DNA of 14,316 bases from Rhodospirillaceae bacterium (GTDB lineage: Bacteria > Pseudomonadota > Alphaproteobacteria > Micavibrionales > UBA2020): the NCBI GenBank assembly GCA_003524565.1, contig DQGU01000149.1:1-14316 (forward strand). Reading direction: 5' to 3'. Under the pieces are notes generated by a model. That model saw nothing but the letters and a program-made list of their open reading frames with translations, did no database searches and had not been told where the DNA came from. Position 1 is the first letter of the stretch. The number at the start of each line of letters is the position of its first letter. A program made the position numbers and the translations under genes. Positions 1 through 8,181 of this stretch are shown piece by piece.

Positions 1-62
1 CTGGCTCATTCGGTGTGGAAAGGGGCATAACCTTCGGCGGTGATGGGGAGCTTGGTCGTCAT
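1..62 (-). pseudogene. greA: Start of greA-like transcript cleavage factor, interrupted by TGA at codon 19 (partial)
   Basis: The reading frame starts at ATG 62-60 and encodes MTTKLPITAEGYAPFHTE, then TGA at 8-6. The first residues follow the pattern of GreA N-termini (a K-x-P-x-T run, then G-x3-[LF]-x2-E). The last eight bases of the window would read L-S-Q if one base were added before the TGA, restoring the GreA-type G-x3-[L/F]-x2-E-L spacing. GreA binds RNA polymerase through the secondary channel and rescues backtracked complexes; only the start of its coiled-coil domain would be here. AGGA lies about 11 bases upstream. A second in-frame ATG at 74 has its AGG directly adjacent, so it is less likely. 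Position just after carB, same strand, agrees with a carB-greA order I recall from alphaproteobacteria. Whether this is a sequencing error, a true frameshift, or an unrelated short ORF cannot be settled, because the gene body lies outside the window. Confidence 0.45.
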
Positions 63-88
63 ATCTTTTGTCATCCTTGTGTGGCGTC

Positions 89-110
89 TGCGCATGTTTT
101 TGCATGCGCA
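89..110. repeat. Perfect 8-bp inverted repeat with 6-base loop
   Basis: TGCGCATG (89-96) and CATGCGCA (103-110) are exact inverse complements separated by TTTTTG. The hairpin sits about 145 bp after the carB stop and 27 bp before the greA-like ATG. It lacks a downstream T run on either strand. It could be an RNA 3'-end stabiliser, a Rho-assisted terminator or a protein binding site; the sequence alone does not say which. Confidence 0.6.
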
Positions 111-149
111 ATAATGTCGAACTGTCTTATCCTGCATTTTTTCCTGTAA

Positions 150-177
150 GCATCCTGCCGCTTGCGCGGTGGCATGC
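150..177. repeat. Imperfect 12-bp inverted repeat with 4-base loop
   Basis: Left arm 150-161 and right arm 166-177 pair around the loop TTGC. On plus-strand RNA the stem has 12 positions with one C-C mismatch and two G-U pairs. On minus-strand RNA (the carB transcript) the inner CCGC/GCGG stem closes on GCAA, a GNRA-type tetraloop, with three mismatches further out. No U-tract follows on either strand. It may form part of the carB 3' untranslated region. Confidence 0.4.
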
Positions 178-254
178 GGTATCAGGAAAACAGCGGGAAG
201 ACAGTGCGCGTATTCATTGTGTTGTTCTTTGAAACTCTGTGTCTGGTTGTTCCG

Positions 255-3200
255 TCAGGCCGCTGCCAGATAATCCTGCAGCGATTTGACGTCGAACGGC
301 CCCGATTGACGCAGGGCGGCTATGGCATCCACAGCGGCCTTCGCACCGGAAATCGTCGTATAGTAGGGAATCTTATTCTGTAACGCGGCGCGGCGCAAGT
401 TAAAGTCGTCGGCCACGGCTTGCGGGCCATCGGTAGTATTCAGCATCAGGGCAATGTCGCCGTTTATCATCGCATCGATGATATGTGGTTGACCTTCATG
501 GACTTTATTGACTTTACGCGCGCGGATGCCTGCATCGACCAGATGTTTGGCTGTGCCGCTGGTGGCAACAATATGAAAACCCATATCTGCAAGCTTTGCG
601 GCCAGCGGGATAATCATGTTCTTGTCGCTGTTGCGCACCGATACGAAAACCGTACCCGACAGCGGCAATTTCGCACCCGCGCCGATACGCGCCTTGGCGA
701 AAGCGCGGCGGAAATCGCGGTCGATGCCCATGACTTCGCCGGTGGAGCGCATTTCGGGGCCGAGTACCGAGTCCACCTTGGGGAAGCGGTCGAAGGGGAA
801 GACGGGCGCCTTCACCGATACATGGTCGAATTTGCGGTGATGGATGATGCCTTCGGATTTCAGCGTCGCGATTTTTTCGCCCGTCATCAGGCGCGTGGCG
901 GCCTTGATGATACCCATGCCGGTCGCCTTGGCGACAAACGGCACGGTGCGCGAGGCACGCGGGTTCACTTCGATGACATAGATTTCATAGGCGTCCAAAT
1001 TCGCAGGGTCGCGGCTTTGCTGTACGGCAAATTGTACGTTCATCAGGCCGACAACGCCGAGGGCTTTGGCCAGCGTCATGCTCTGGTCCATCAAATCAAT
1101 CACGATTTCCTGACGCAGAGAATGCGGGGGTAGCGAGCAGGTACTGTCACCCGAATGGATGCCCGCTTCCTCGATATGCTCCATCACGCCGGCGATGAAA
1201 ACTTCTTTGCCGTCGCTCAGCGCATCGACGTCAACTTCGATACAGTTTTGCAGGTATTTGTCGATAAGCACCGGCGCATCGCCGGAAACTTCGACCGCTG
1301 TATGGATATAGCGGCGCAGGGCAGTGGCGTCATGCACGATTTCCATCCCGCGGCCGCCCAGAACATAAGACGGGCGGATAACGATGGGGTAGCCGATGTC
1401 ATGCGCGATTTTTTCGGCTTCTGCCGCGCTGCGGGCAAGGCCGTTCGCGGGCTGTTTCAATTTTGCCTTGTGCAGCAGTTTTGAAAAACGCTCGCGGTCT
1501 TCGGCAAGGTCGATGGCGTCGGGGCTGGTGCCGAGTATTTTAATGCCCGCCTGTTCCAGCTCGCGGCAGAGTTTCAGCGGTGTCTGGCCGCCCAGCTGCA
1601 CGATAACGCCCATAACTTCGCCGGATTGCTGTTCGGCGTGGATGATATCCAGCACTTTTTCTGCGGTAATCGGCTCGAAATACAAGCGGTCGGATGTATC
1701 GTAGTCTGTCGAGACGGTTTCGGGGTTGCAGTTGACCATGATGCTTTCGATGCCTTTTTCCCGCAGGGCGAAGGAGGCATGGACGCAGCAATAATCAAAC
1801 TCAATGCCTTGACCGATGCGGTTGGGGCCGGAGCCGATGATGATGGCTTTTTTCCGGCTCGACGGCGCGCATTCATCGCTGAGCGCGCGGTCTGTTTCGT
1901 ATGTCGAATACATATAGGACGTATCCGACGGGAATTCGCCCGCGCAGCTGTCCACGCGTTTGAATACGGGCAGGGCATCGGCTTTTTGCCGCGCTTTGGT
2001 TACGTCCGCGGTTTTCTTGCCCGTCAGCTGGGCAAGGCGCGCATCGGAAAAGCCGAGCTGTTTGAGGGCAATCCATTCGGGCTGCGTTTTGGGCAGGCCG
2101 TCTTTGCGGACGCGTTCTTCCTCGGCGACCAGTTTTTTAATTTTTTCCAAAAACCACGGGTCGAATTTGCAGTGGTCGTGGATTTCTTCGGTAGAAAAAC
2201 CGTGGCGGTAGGCCTGCGCGATGACCAAAAGGCGATCGGGGCGCGGCTGCGACAGGGCGGCCAGAACGTGCTGCGGGTGGAACTCTTCCCCCGCGGGCGC
2301 AAGGTTCATTTCCTTGAGCCCGACAAGGCCGGTTTCCATGGAGCAGAAGGCTTTTTGCAAAGACTCTTCAAACGTGCGCCCCATGGCCATGACTTCGCCG
2401 ACGGATTTCATGGATGTGGACAGACGCTCTTCGGTGCCGCGGAATTTTTCGAAACTGAAACGCGGCATTTTGGTGACGACGTAATCAATCGTCGGCTCGA
2501 ACGATGCGGGCGTTGTCTGGGTGATGTCGTTTTTAAGCTCGTCCAGTGTATAGCCGACCGCCAGTTTGGCCGCGACCTTGGCAATCGGAAATCCCGTTGC
2601 TTTGGACGCGAGGGCGGAGGAGCGGCTGACGCGCGGGTTCATTTCAATGACCACAAGGCGGCCGTCGGCCGGATTGACCGCAAATTGCACGTTCGACCCG
2701 CCCGTTTCGATGCCGATGCCGCGCAGGACGGCAAGGGAGGCGTTGCGCATGACCTGATATTCTTTATCGGTCAGCGTGAGCGCGGGGGCGACGGTGACGC
2801 TGTCGCCCGTGTGAATGCCCATAGGGTCGATGTTTTCGATGGAGCAGATGATGATGCAGTTGTCGGCCTTGTCGCGCACGACTTCCATTTCATATTCTTT
2901 CCAACCCAGTACGGATTCTTCGATAAGAATCTGCTTCACCGGCGATGCCGCAAGGCCGGAGCGTACGATATCGACATATTCATCGCGGTTATAGGCGATG
3001 CCGCCGCCCGTACCGCCGAGTGTGAAGGACGGACGGATGATAGCGGGCAGGCCGACATGCTCAAGGCTGTCCATCGCCTCGCCAAAGGTGCTGACGGTGC
3101 GGCTTTTGGGACATTCAAGGCCGAGCTTGGCCATGGTTTCCTTGAACAGCTGGCGGTCTTCGGCCAGTTCAATCGCGCGCTGGTTGGCGCCAATCAGCTC

Positions 3201-3539
3201 GACGCCGAGCCGCTCCAGCGTGCCGTTTTTGGCAAGGGCAAGGGCGGTGTTGAGCGCCGTCTGCCCGCCCATGGTGGGCAAGAGCGCATCGGGGCGTTCT
3301 TTTTCAAGGATTTTAGCGACAATCTCCGGCGTAATCGGCTCGATGTAGGTCGCATCGGCCAAATCCGGGTCCGTCATGATGGTTGCGGGGTTTGAGTTGA
3401 TAAGGATAACGCGGTAGCCTTCGTCGCGCAGCGCCTTGCAGGCCTGCGTGCCCGAATAATCAAATTCACAAGCCTGCCCGATAACGATGGGACCGGCGCC
3501 GATAAGGGCGATGCTTTTGATATCCGTGCGTTTGGCCAT
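255..3539 (-). CDS. carB: Carbamoyl-phosphate synthase large subunit
   Basis: The 1094-residue product is the synthetase subunit that makes carbamoyl phosphate from bicarbonate, two ATP and ammonia delivered by CarA, feeding pyrimidine and arginine synthesis in the cytoplasm. It has the expected duplicated architecture. The first half (about 1-400) carries an ATP-grasp loop PSFTLGGTGGG (170-180) and EMNPRVSRSSA (299-309). An oligomerisation linker follows. The second half (about 565-950) carries PSYVLGGRGM (723-732) and EVNPRASRT (857-865). The C-terminal regulatory domain (about 955-1094) resembles the MGS-like allosteric domain. Length is slightly above the E. coli protein (1073), partly through a short insertion near 842-851. 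The start is supported by AGAGGA seven bases upstream (3547-3552). It is the last gene of the carA-to-carB run, 33 bp after the preceding stop. Both halves look intact. Confidence 0.98.
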   Translation of the reverse strand: MAKRTDIKSIALIGAGPIVIGQACEFDYSGTQACKALRDEGYRVILINSNPATIMTDPDLADATYIEPITPEIVAKILEKERPDALLPTMGGQTALNTALALAKNGTLERLGVELIGANQRAIELAEDRQLFKETMAKLGLECPKSRTVSTFGEAMDSLEHVGLPAIIRPSFTLGGTGGGIAYNRDEYVDIVRSGLAASPVKQILIEESVLGWKEYEMEVVRDKADNCIIICSIENIDPMGIHTGDSVTVAPALTLTDKEYQVMRNASLAVLRGIGIETGGSNVQFAVNPADGRLVVIEMNPRVSRSSALASKATGFPIAKVAAKLAVGYTLDELKNDITQTTPASFEPTIDYVVTKMPRFSFEKFRGTEERLSTSMKSVGEVMAMGRTFEESLQKAFCSMETGLVGLKEMNLAPAGEEFHPQHVLAALSQPRPDRLLVIAQAYRHGFSTEEIHDHCKFDPWFLEKIKKLVAEEERVRKDGLPKTQPEWIALKQLGFSDARLAQLTGKKTADVTKARQKADALPVFKRVDSCAGEFPSDTSYMYSTYETDRALSDECAPSSRKKAIIIGSGPNRIGQGIEFDYCCVHASFALREKGIESIMVNCNPETVSTDYDTSDRLYFEPITAEKVLDIIHAEQQSGEVMGVIVQLGGQTPLKLCRELEQAGIKILGTSPDAIDLAEDRERFSKLLHKAKLKQPANGLARSAAEAEKIAHDIGYPIVIRPSYVLGGRGMEIVHDATALRRYIHTAVEVSGDAPVLIDKYLQNCIEVDVDALSDGKEVFIAGVMEHIEEAGIHSGDSTCSLPPHSLRQEIVIDLMDQSMTLAKALGVVGLMNVQFAVQQSRDPANLDAYEIYVIEVNPRASRTVPFVAKATGMGIIKAATRLMTGEKIATLKSEGIIHHRKFDHVSVKAPVFPFDRFPKVDSVLGPEMRSTGEVMGIDRDFRRAFAKARIGAGAKLPLSGTVFVSVRNSDKNMIIPLAAKLADMGFHIVATSGTAKHLVDAGIRARKVNKVHEGQPHIIDAMINGDIALMLNTTDGPQAVADDFNLRRAALQNKIPYYTTISGAKAAVDAIAALRQSGPFDVKSLQDYLAAA

Positions 3540-3546
3540 GTGCGTG

Positions 3547-3552
3547 TCCTCT
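3547..3552 (-). promoter_or_regulatory. Ribosome binding site of carB
   Basis: On the minus strand AGAGGA stands 7 bases before the carB ATG. It is the best Shine-Dalgarno sequence among the junctions of this operon and lies in the only sizeable internal gap (33 bp). carB translation is thus probably independent of the gene before it, unlike the tightly coupled genes upstream. Confidence 0.7.
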
Positions 3553-3572
3553 TTACCTGTTTTGTTATCAGT

Positions 3573-5882
3573 TTATTCGCCCTGTTTTTCTTCTGCGCCG
3601 CGCATTTTGACAGGGTAGAGCTGCATCAGCATGCGCATGGGGTTGGTGTAATCGTCCGTCCAAGGGCGCAGCTTTTCATCGGCGGCCAGTTCGACCCATT
3701 CCATTTCACGCAGCGGCATCAGCGTATCGCGCTTTTTCGCCATCGCCACCCAGAAGCTGGAAGAGGCGAAGGGGTATTTGCGGGAAACCTCGGCGTTTGC
3801 TTCGACATCTTCAAAGTGATGCAGGCGGGTGCGGGAATAAATGCCAATTTCCGCCGCATTCTTGGCCAGTATGGGGGCAAGGTTGAAATAGCGGTTGGAG
3901 ATATTCATGACCAACATGCCGTTGTCGTTCAGCTTGTCCAGATAACTGCGCAGGGCATCCGTCGTCAGCAGGTGGGTGGGAATGGTATCCGATGAAAACG
4001 CATCGATGATAATCATGTCGAATTTCTCATCGAGTTTTTCAATTTCAATACGCCCGTCACCGACAATAATCCGCGGCGGCGTTTTGCCTGTGCAGTCGTC
4101 AAGGAAGGTGAAATGGCTTTTGGCCACATCAACCACGCCCTGGTCGATTTCAACGAATGTCATTTCTGTATCCGGCGTCGAATAGCAGTTGATGGTGCCG
4201 ACGCCAAGGCCGATAACGGCGACTTTCTTCGGCTGGTACAGCATAAAAGTATTGCCGAGCGGGCCGATTTCGGTGAAATACGTCGTCGGTGTTTTGTTGT
4301 ACGGCTTTTCCATGATTTGCGTGCCGTGCGTCGTGGTACCGTGGTACATATAACGCGCGGTGTATTTTTTGCCCTCTATTTGTATCGGGCGCTCGAAAAT
4401 CGTGATGACGCCGAAGAAGTTTCTCTCTATCAGCAGCAAGTGCTTGGGCAGGATGACTTCTGTCAAGAACATAATAGCCGCACAACCGACGATGGCGCTT
4501 CGGATATTCGCCGACATGACGATAAACATCAGCGCCATGGCGATATCGACCATGATAATTTGCGGTGTGATGATGCCAACAGCGGAGGAATAGACCGCGG
4601 GGGCAATAGTTTTGATGAAAATGTAATAACCGACGACCATGGTAAGGCTGGTGCAAACAAGGATATGCCCGTAGCGCGTCATGGGTTTTCTGAATGCAGG
4701 GTTGATGAACAGAGAGAGTGTCATCAGCAGCGGATATTCAATCAGTCGGTCGAGCGTGTAGGGGATGATGAAAGCATTCAAAACACCGCCAAGCGCGCCG
4801 CCAACCGACATCATAAGATAAAATTCAGTCAGATGTTTGCGGCTGTTTTCGGGGCGGCTTTGCGCCAGCAGCATGTGGCAGAGCAGCGCGACAACGCTGA
4901 AAGCGAAAACGTGGAAAATCATCGTCGCCCACGACAGGCGCATCATCAGGTTATTGGTAATCAAAAGCCCCATCACGAGCGGGACGACCAGCGGGTGCAG
5001 CTGATTAACCGTGTCGAAAGAAACCAGCGGTTTACGGCTAAAGGCGATGACGAAGGTCAGCAGATAGGCGCCGAGAGGCAGCACCCATATCATGGGGGCA
5101 GAAAAAATATCTGTCGAGATATGCGTGGTCACGCCCGAGAGCAGGCTGGAGGGGACAAAGGCGAGCAATATCCAGTTGAGACGCTGCTTGTGTGTAACTT
5201 TGCTGTTGTCTTCGACAGCGGGCGCCGAAGCGCTTTCGGCTTTTTGAATTTTGGCCGCGCCTTGCTTGCGCGCAATCAGCAAGCAGCCCGTGGCCAGTAC
5301 GATAAGCGCCATAAAGACGCCCTGCCACAGATGCGTTTGGGCGAGCAGGCCGAGTTTCGGTTCCGCCACCAGCGGATAGGCGAAAAGCCCCGCGAAGCTG
5401 CCAAGGTTGCTGGCTGCATAAAGGAAATAGGGGTCGTGGGCGGAGGGATGTCCCGTTTCCGTGAACAGACGTTGGATGGTGGATGATGTGGCCGACAGCG
5501 CAATAAACGGCACGGCAACGGTTAAGGTCAGTAAACGCAGGATTTCAAGAGAAATCGGTAGCTGTTCGTTCAGCCCGCCCGCCAGATGCAACGGCAAGAA
5601 GAATGTCCCCGCCAGCAGCGCCAGAATATAAAGCATGCCATGACGGCGCGGCGTTGCCATCGACAGCGCGTGCGCAAGGAAATAGCCGACCAGCAGCATG
5701 ATTTGGAAAAACGCCATGGCGACAATCCAGCCCGCGGGTGTACCGCCGATAAGCGGTAGCAGCATCTTGCCCACCATCGGCTGCACGGCGAACATCAACG
5801 CGGCGGATATAAACAGCGTACCACTGAAAAGATACAGCGCCATATTGGCGGCGGGTTTGTTTGCGATTGCGGGGTTTGTCAT
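3573..5882 (-). CDS. Membrane-fused spermidine-synthase-like protein, third paralogue
   Basis: The 769-residue product belongs to the fused membrane/spermidine-synthase type. Residues about 15-480 hold many hydrophobic helices, starting with QPMVGKMLLPLIGGTPAGW (34-52), with SATSSTIQRLF (130-140) and MSVGGALGG (358-366). Residues about 485-769 form a Rossmann-type aminopropyl- or methyltransferase-like domain: HGTTTHGTQ (514-522), GLGVG (558-562), EID (578-580), GDGR (608-611), IDAFSSDTIPTHLL (626-639) and TDDY near 742. These match the nucleotide-binding signature of spermidine synthases, but the classical GGGDG and YHE motifs are altered, so substrate and reaction are unknown. The ATG at 5882 is chosen because it follows the preceding stop by 4 bp; the longer reading from 5939 overlaps that gene by 53 bp. 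It is the most divergent of the three (for example ERNFFGVITIF where the others have RNFYGT). Confidence 0.85.
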   Translation of the reverse strand: MTNPAIANKPAANMALYLFSGTLFISAALMFAVQPMVGKMLLPLIGGTPAGWIVAMAFFQIMLLVGYFLAHALSMATPRRHGMLYILALLAGTFFLPLHLAGGLNEQLPISLEILRLLTLTVAVPFIALSATSSTIQRLFTETGHPSAHDPYFLYAASNLGSFAGLFAYPLVAEPKLGLLAQTHLWQGVFMALIVLATGCLLIARKQGAAKIQKAESASAPAVEDNSKVTHKQRLNWILLAFVPSSLLSGVTTHISTDIFSAPMIWVLPLGAYLLTFVIAFSRKPLVSFDTVNQLHPLVVPLVMGLLITNNLMMRLSWATMIFHVFAFSVVALLCHMLLAQSRPENSRKHLTEFYLMMSVGGALGGVLNAFIIPYTLDRLIEYPLLMTLSLFINPAFRKPMTRYGHILVCTSLTMVVGYYIFIKTIAPAVYSSAVGIITPQIIMVDIAMALMFIVMSANIRSAIVGCAAIMFLTEVILPKHLLLIERNFFGVITIFERPIQIEGKKYTARYMYHGTTTHGTQIMEKPYNKTPTTYFTEIGPLGNTFMLYQPKKVAVIGLGVGTINCYSTPDTEMTFVEIDQGVVDVAKSHFTFLDDCTGKTPPRIIVGDGRIEIEKLDEKFDMIIIDAFSSDTIPTHLLTTDALRSYLDKLNDNGMLVMNISNRYFNLAPILAKNAAEIGIYSRTRLHHFEDVEANAEVSRKYPFASSSFWVAMAKKRDTLMPLREMEWVELAADEKLRPWTDDYTNPMRMLMQLYPVKMRGAEEKQGE

Positions 5883-5886
5883 GTTC

Positions 5887-8181
5887 TTATTCGCCTTTGA
5901 GTTTATAGGTCGTAATGTCGGGGGGCGTGAGCCGCGCAACGCTCATCAGGTTGCTGTAGTCGTCTGTCCAGTAGATGTCGGCAATCGGCGCGAGGTTAAG
6001 CCATCCAATTTCTTTTTTGAAATAAGACAAGTCACTGCCTTTCTGCGCCAGTATCATCCAGCGGCTGGGGGCGGCAAAGGGTTTATCGTTAAGGGTGCTG
6101 AGTTTAAACCTGTTTTGCAGTTCCGCGTTGTCGGCCAGTTTGGAAAGCAGCTTTTCAAGGTAGAAAAAGCGGTTCGAGATGTGAAACACAATCGCGCCAT
6201 CCGGCGTCAGGCGTGACAGATAATCGTCCAGCGCTTCTTTCGTCAGAAGGTGGGTAGGAATGGAGTCGGACGAAAACGCATCAATAATAATCATATCGAA
6301 TTTGGCGTTTTCCATGCGCGCCAGCTCCAGCCGGCCGTCGCCCACTATGATTTTTGGCGGCGCGGCAGATTTACATTCCTGCATAAACGTAAAATACTTT
6401 TCCGCCGCTTTCACCATGTCGGGGTCAATTTCTATATAGGTGAAGTGGCGGTCCGGTGCGTTCAGGCAGTTGATGACGCCTGCGCCAAGCCCGACGACAG
6501 CAACCTGTTTGGGCTTAATCGTGTTTACAATTTCACCTAGCGGGCCGCGCGAAGAGAAATATTGCGTCGTTGACGTACGGTATTCCGCAGGCTCCAGTAT
6601 CTGGATGCCGTGTATGGTGGTGCCATGAGTGATATAGCGCGTTTTGAAGACTTTACCGTCTTTGTCATCGGCAGATTTCTTAATCAGATCTTCTTTTTCG
6701 AAAACGCGTATGGTGCCGTAAAAATTGCGGCTACTGTGCAAAATGTCCGCTGCATTCAGCATGAACTGCGACAGTATAAACAAAGCCGCTGTAAACGCCA
6801 TCAGCGAAGGCAGCTTGAACACATCTATAAATTTCTGCAACACGAACACGATAACCGCTAGTGCGAGCAAGGCGAGGATGGTCAGGTTCGGGAGCGCTTC
6901 GGGCGGCACAAGCATTTGCGGCGGTGTATAGCGCAGCATCATAAAAGATGCCAGAGAGCAGGCGAGAATAAACAGGCCTGCCGGGCTTTTGATTTTGATG
7001 GCCGGATGCAGCAGCAGAGAGAAGACGAGCATTAACGGCAATTCCGTCGTGTGAACGGCGAAATTCGGTACGATGAAGGCATTAAAAATGCCGCCGAGCG
7101 CGCCGCCGACGGACATCATCAGATAAAAGCCTGTCAGATGCTTGCGGTTTTCATCAAGCGGGCGAAGGGATGCAAGGCGCAGATGACAGCTGAGTGTGAC
7201 GATAAAGAAAACCGCTAGATAGAAAAAGACACCGTTCCAGCTGGTCAGCCATTTTAACTTGTATATCCCTGCGGCCGCGATGGCCAACAGAACGCCCCAA
7301 GGGTGCAACGCCTGAATGAGTGACAGCGGGACAAGGTTTTTACGGCTGAAAGCCAGAATGAAAGTCAGCAGATAAAGCGAAAGCGGCAAAACCCACATCA
7401 TCGGTACCGACATGATGTCGGTGGTGATGTAGTAGGTAACGCCGAGTAAAAGGCTGGAAGGAACAAAAGAAAGCACCATCCAGCGCAGGTAATCGTATGT
7501 GCGTGCCGGAGTAGTGGCTGTGGATTTGGCGGCAGTTTGCGGCGCAGGTTCGCTGCCGGCAAGGAAAAGACATATAAGGCCGAGGAAAATCAGGGCAGAA
7601 TAGAACCATGTAAAATAATGGCTTTGTGCTGAAAGCGAAAGGCTGGGCTCGATTATCAAGGGGTAGAGCAAAAGGCCGGAGAAGCTGCCGATATTGCTGG
7701 CGACGTAAAGGAAATAAGGGTCAGAAGAAGACTTGTGGCCCGTCGTCGTGAACAGGCGCTGAATCGTCGAGGAGGTTGCGGAAATGGCGACAAATGGGAC
7801 CGCAACGGCAAAGGCAAGCAACATAAATATATCATTCGCGCCAGGTGTTGCCGAAAGCTTGCCGGCGTATTGCGAAAGTGCAACGGGCATGAAGGCGAGC
7901 CCGCTGCAAAGCAGCGCGATATATGAAGCAGCATGCAGACGGGGAGACATCTTGGCAAGAAGATGTGCCGCCAGATACCCGACCAACAGCATGATTTGGA
8001 AAAACGCCATGGCGACAATCCAGCCCGCAGGCGTGCCGCCGACCATCGGCAAAAGCATTTTTCCTGCCATGGGTTGCAATGCAAACATCAAAGACGCTGA
8101 AAGGAACAGGGTCAGGCTAAATACGGCAAGCGCGGCTTGATGCGTAAAAGCGGACTTTTGGCTGATGTCTTTGGTTGTCAT
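5887..8181 (-). CDS. Membrane-fused spermidine-synthase-like protein, second paralogue
   Basis: The 764-residue product has the same layout as its neighbours. A multi-helix membrane part spans about residues 16-475, with QPMAGKMLLPMVGGTPAGW (36-54), SATSSTIQRLF (134-144), DPYFLYVASNIGS (154-166) and MSVGGALGGIFNAF (356-369). A cytosolic-type catalytic-like domain follows: RNFYGTIRVF (485-494), HGTTIHGIQ (519-527), GLGAG (564-568), EIDP (584-587), GDGR (614-617), IDAFSSDSIPTHLL (633-646) and TDDYSNL (739-745). The family is often annotated as a fused MFS/spermidine synthase; true aminopropyltransferase activity is unproven. The start ATG at 8181 overlaps the preceding TGA as ATGA; an upstream in-frame start at 8304 would overlap that gene by 127 bp and is rejected. 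The nearest Shine-Dalgarno-like GGAG (8196-8199) is 14 bases away, so translation probably depends on coupling. It is closer to the first paralogue than to the third. Confidence 0.85.
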   Translation of the reverse strand: MTTKDISQKSAFTHQAALAVFSLTLFLSASLMFALQPMAGKMLLPMVGGTPAGWIVAMAFFQIMLLVGYLAAHLLAKMSPRLHAASYIALLCSGLAFMPVALSQYAGKLSATPGANDIFMLLAFAVAVPFVAISATSSTIQRLFTTTGHKSSSDPYFLYVASNIGSFSGLLLYPLIIEPSLSLSAQSHYFTWFYSALIFLGLICLFLAGSEPAPQTAAKSTATTPARTYDYLRWMVLSFVPSSLLLGVTYYITTDIMSVPMMWVLPLSLYLLTFILAFSRKNLVPLSLIQALHPWGVLLAIAAAGIYKLKWLTSWNGVFFYLAVFFIVTLSCHLRLASLRPLDENRKHLTGFYLMMSVGGALGGIFNAFIVPNFAVHTTELPLMLVFSLLLHPAIKIKSPAGLFILACSLASFMMLRYTPPQMLVPPEALPNLTILALLALAVIVFVLQKFIDVFKLPSLMAFTAALFILSQFMLNAADILHSSRNFYGTIRVFEKEDLIKKSADDKDGKVFKTRYITHGTTIHGIQILEPAEYRTSTTQYFSSRGPLGEIVNTIKPKQVAVVGLGAGVINCLNAPDRHFTYIEIDPDMVKAAEKYFTFMQECKSAAPPKIIVGDGRLELARMENAKFDMIIIDAFSSDSIPTHLLTKEALDDYLSRLTPDGAIVFHISNRFFYLEKLLSKLADNAELQNRFKLSTLNDKPFAAPSRWMILAQKGSDLSYFKKEIGWLNLAPIADIYWTDDYSNLMSVARLTPPDITTYKLKGE

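Larger units (their letters stand above)
63..254. other. Intergenic region between carB and the greA-like start
   Basis: This 192-bp stretch follows the carB stop codon on the minus strand. I see no credible gene in it. It contains two hairpin-forming inverted repeats (89-110 and 150-177), neither followed by a run of U on the carB transcript, so a classical intrinsic terminator is not evident. No convincing -35/-10 pair for the downstream gene was found. Confidence 0.6.

Noticed and set aside
26..28. Minus-strand ATG at 28 opening a frame to the window edge (MPLSTPNEP)
   Set aside because: Only nine codons are visible, its GAAGG is too close to act as a ribosome binding site, and the greA-like frame explains the same bases better.
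162..383. Plus-strand 73-codon frame across the carB 3' end
   Set aside because: It overlaps the conserved carB C-terminus and lacks a ribosome binding site or recognisable product.
1626..3395. Long plus-strand open frame of 589 codons opposite carB
   Set aside because: It lies wholly antisense to a complete, motif-rich carB; its translation shows no recognisable domain, and long antisense frames are a known by-product of GC-biased codon use.
4113..5486. Plus-strand open frame of 457 codons opposite the third paralogue
   Set aside because: The translation is rich in His, Arg, Gln and Asp without a domain, as expected from the reverse of a hydrophobic membrane protein.
5883..5939. Longer N-terminus for the third paralogue (start at 5939)
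   Set aside because: It would overlap the preceding gene by 53 bp with a Pro/Arg-rich segment that the other paralogues lack; the ATG at 5882 is 4 bp after the preceding stop.
7388..7422. Near-palindrome around TCGGTACCGA as a possible operator or recombination site
   Set aside because: It falls inside coding sequence for a conserved membrane segment, and the same codons recur in the first paralogue, so coding constraint or duplication explains it.
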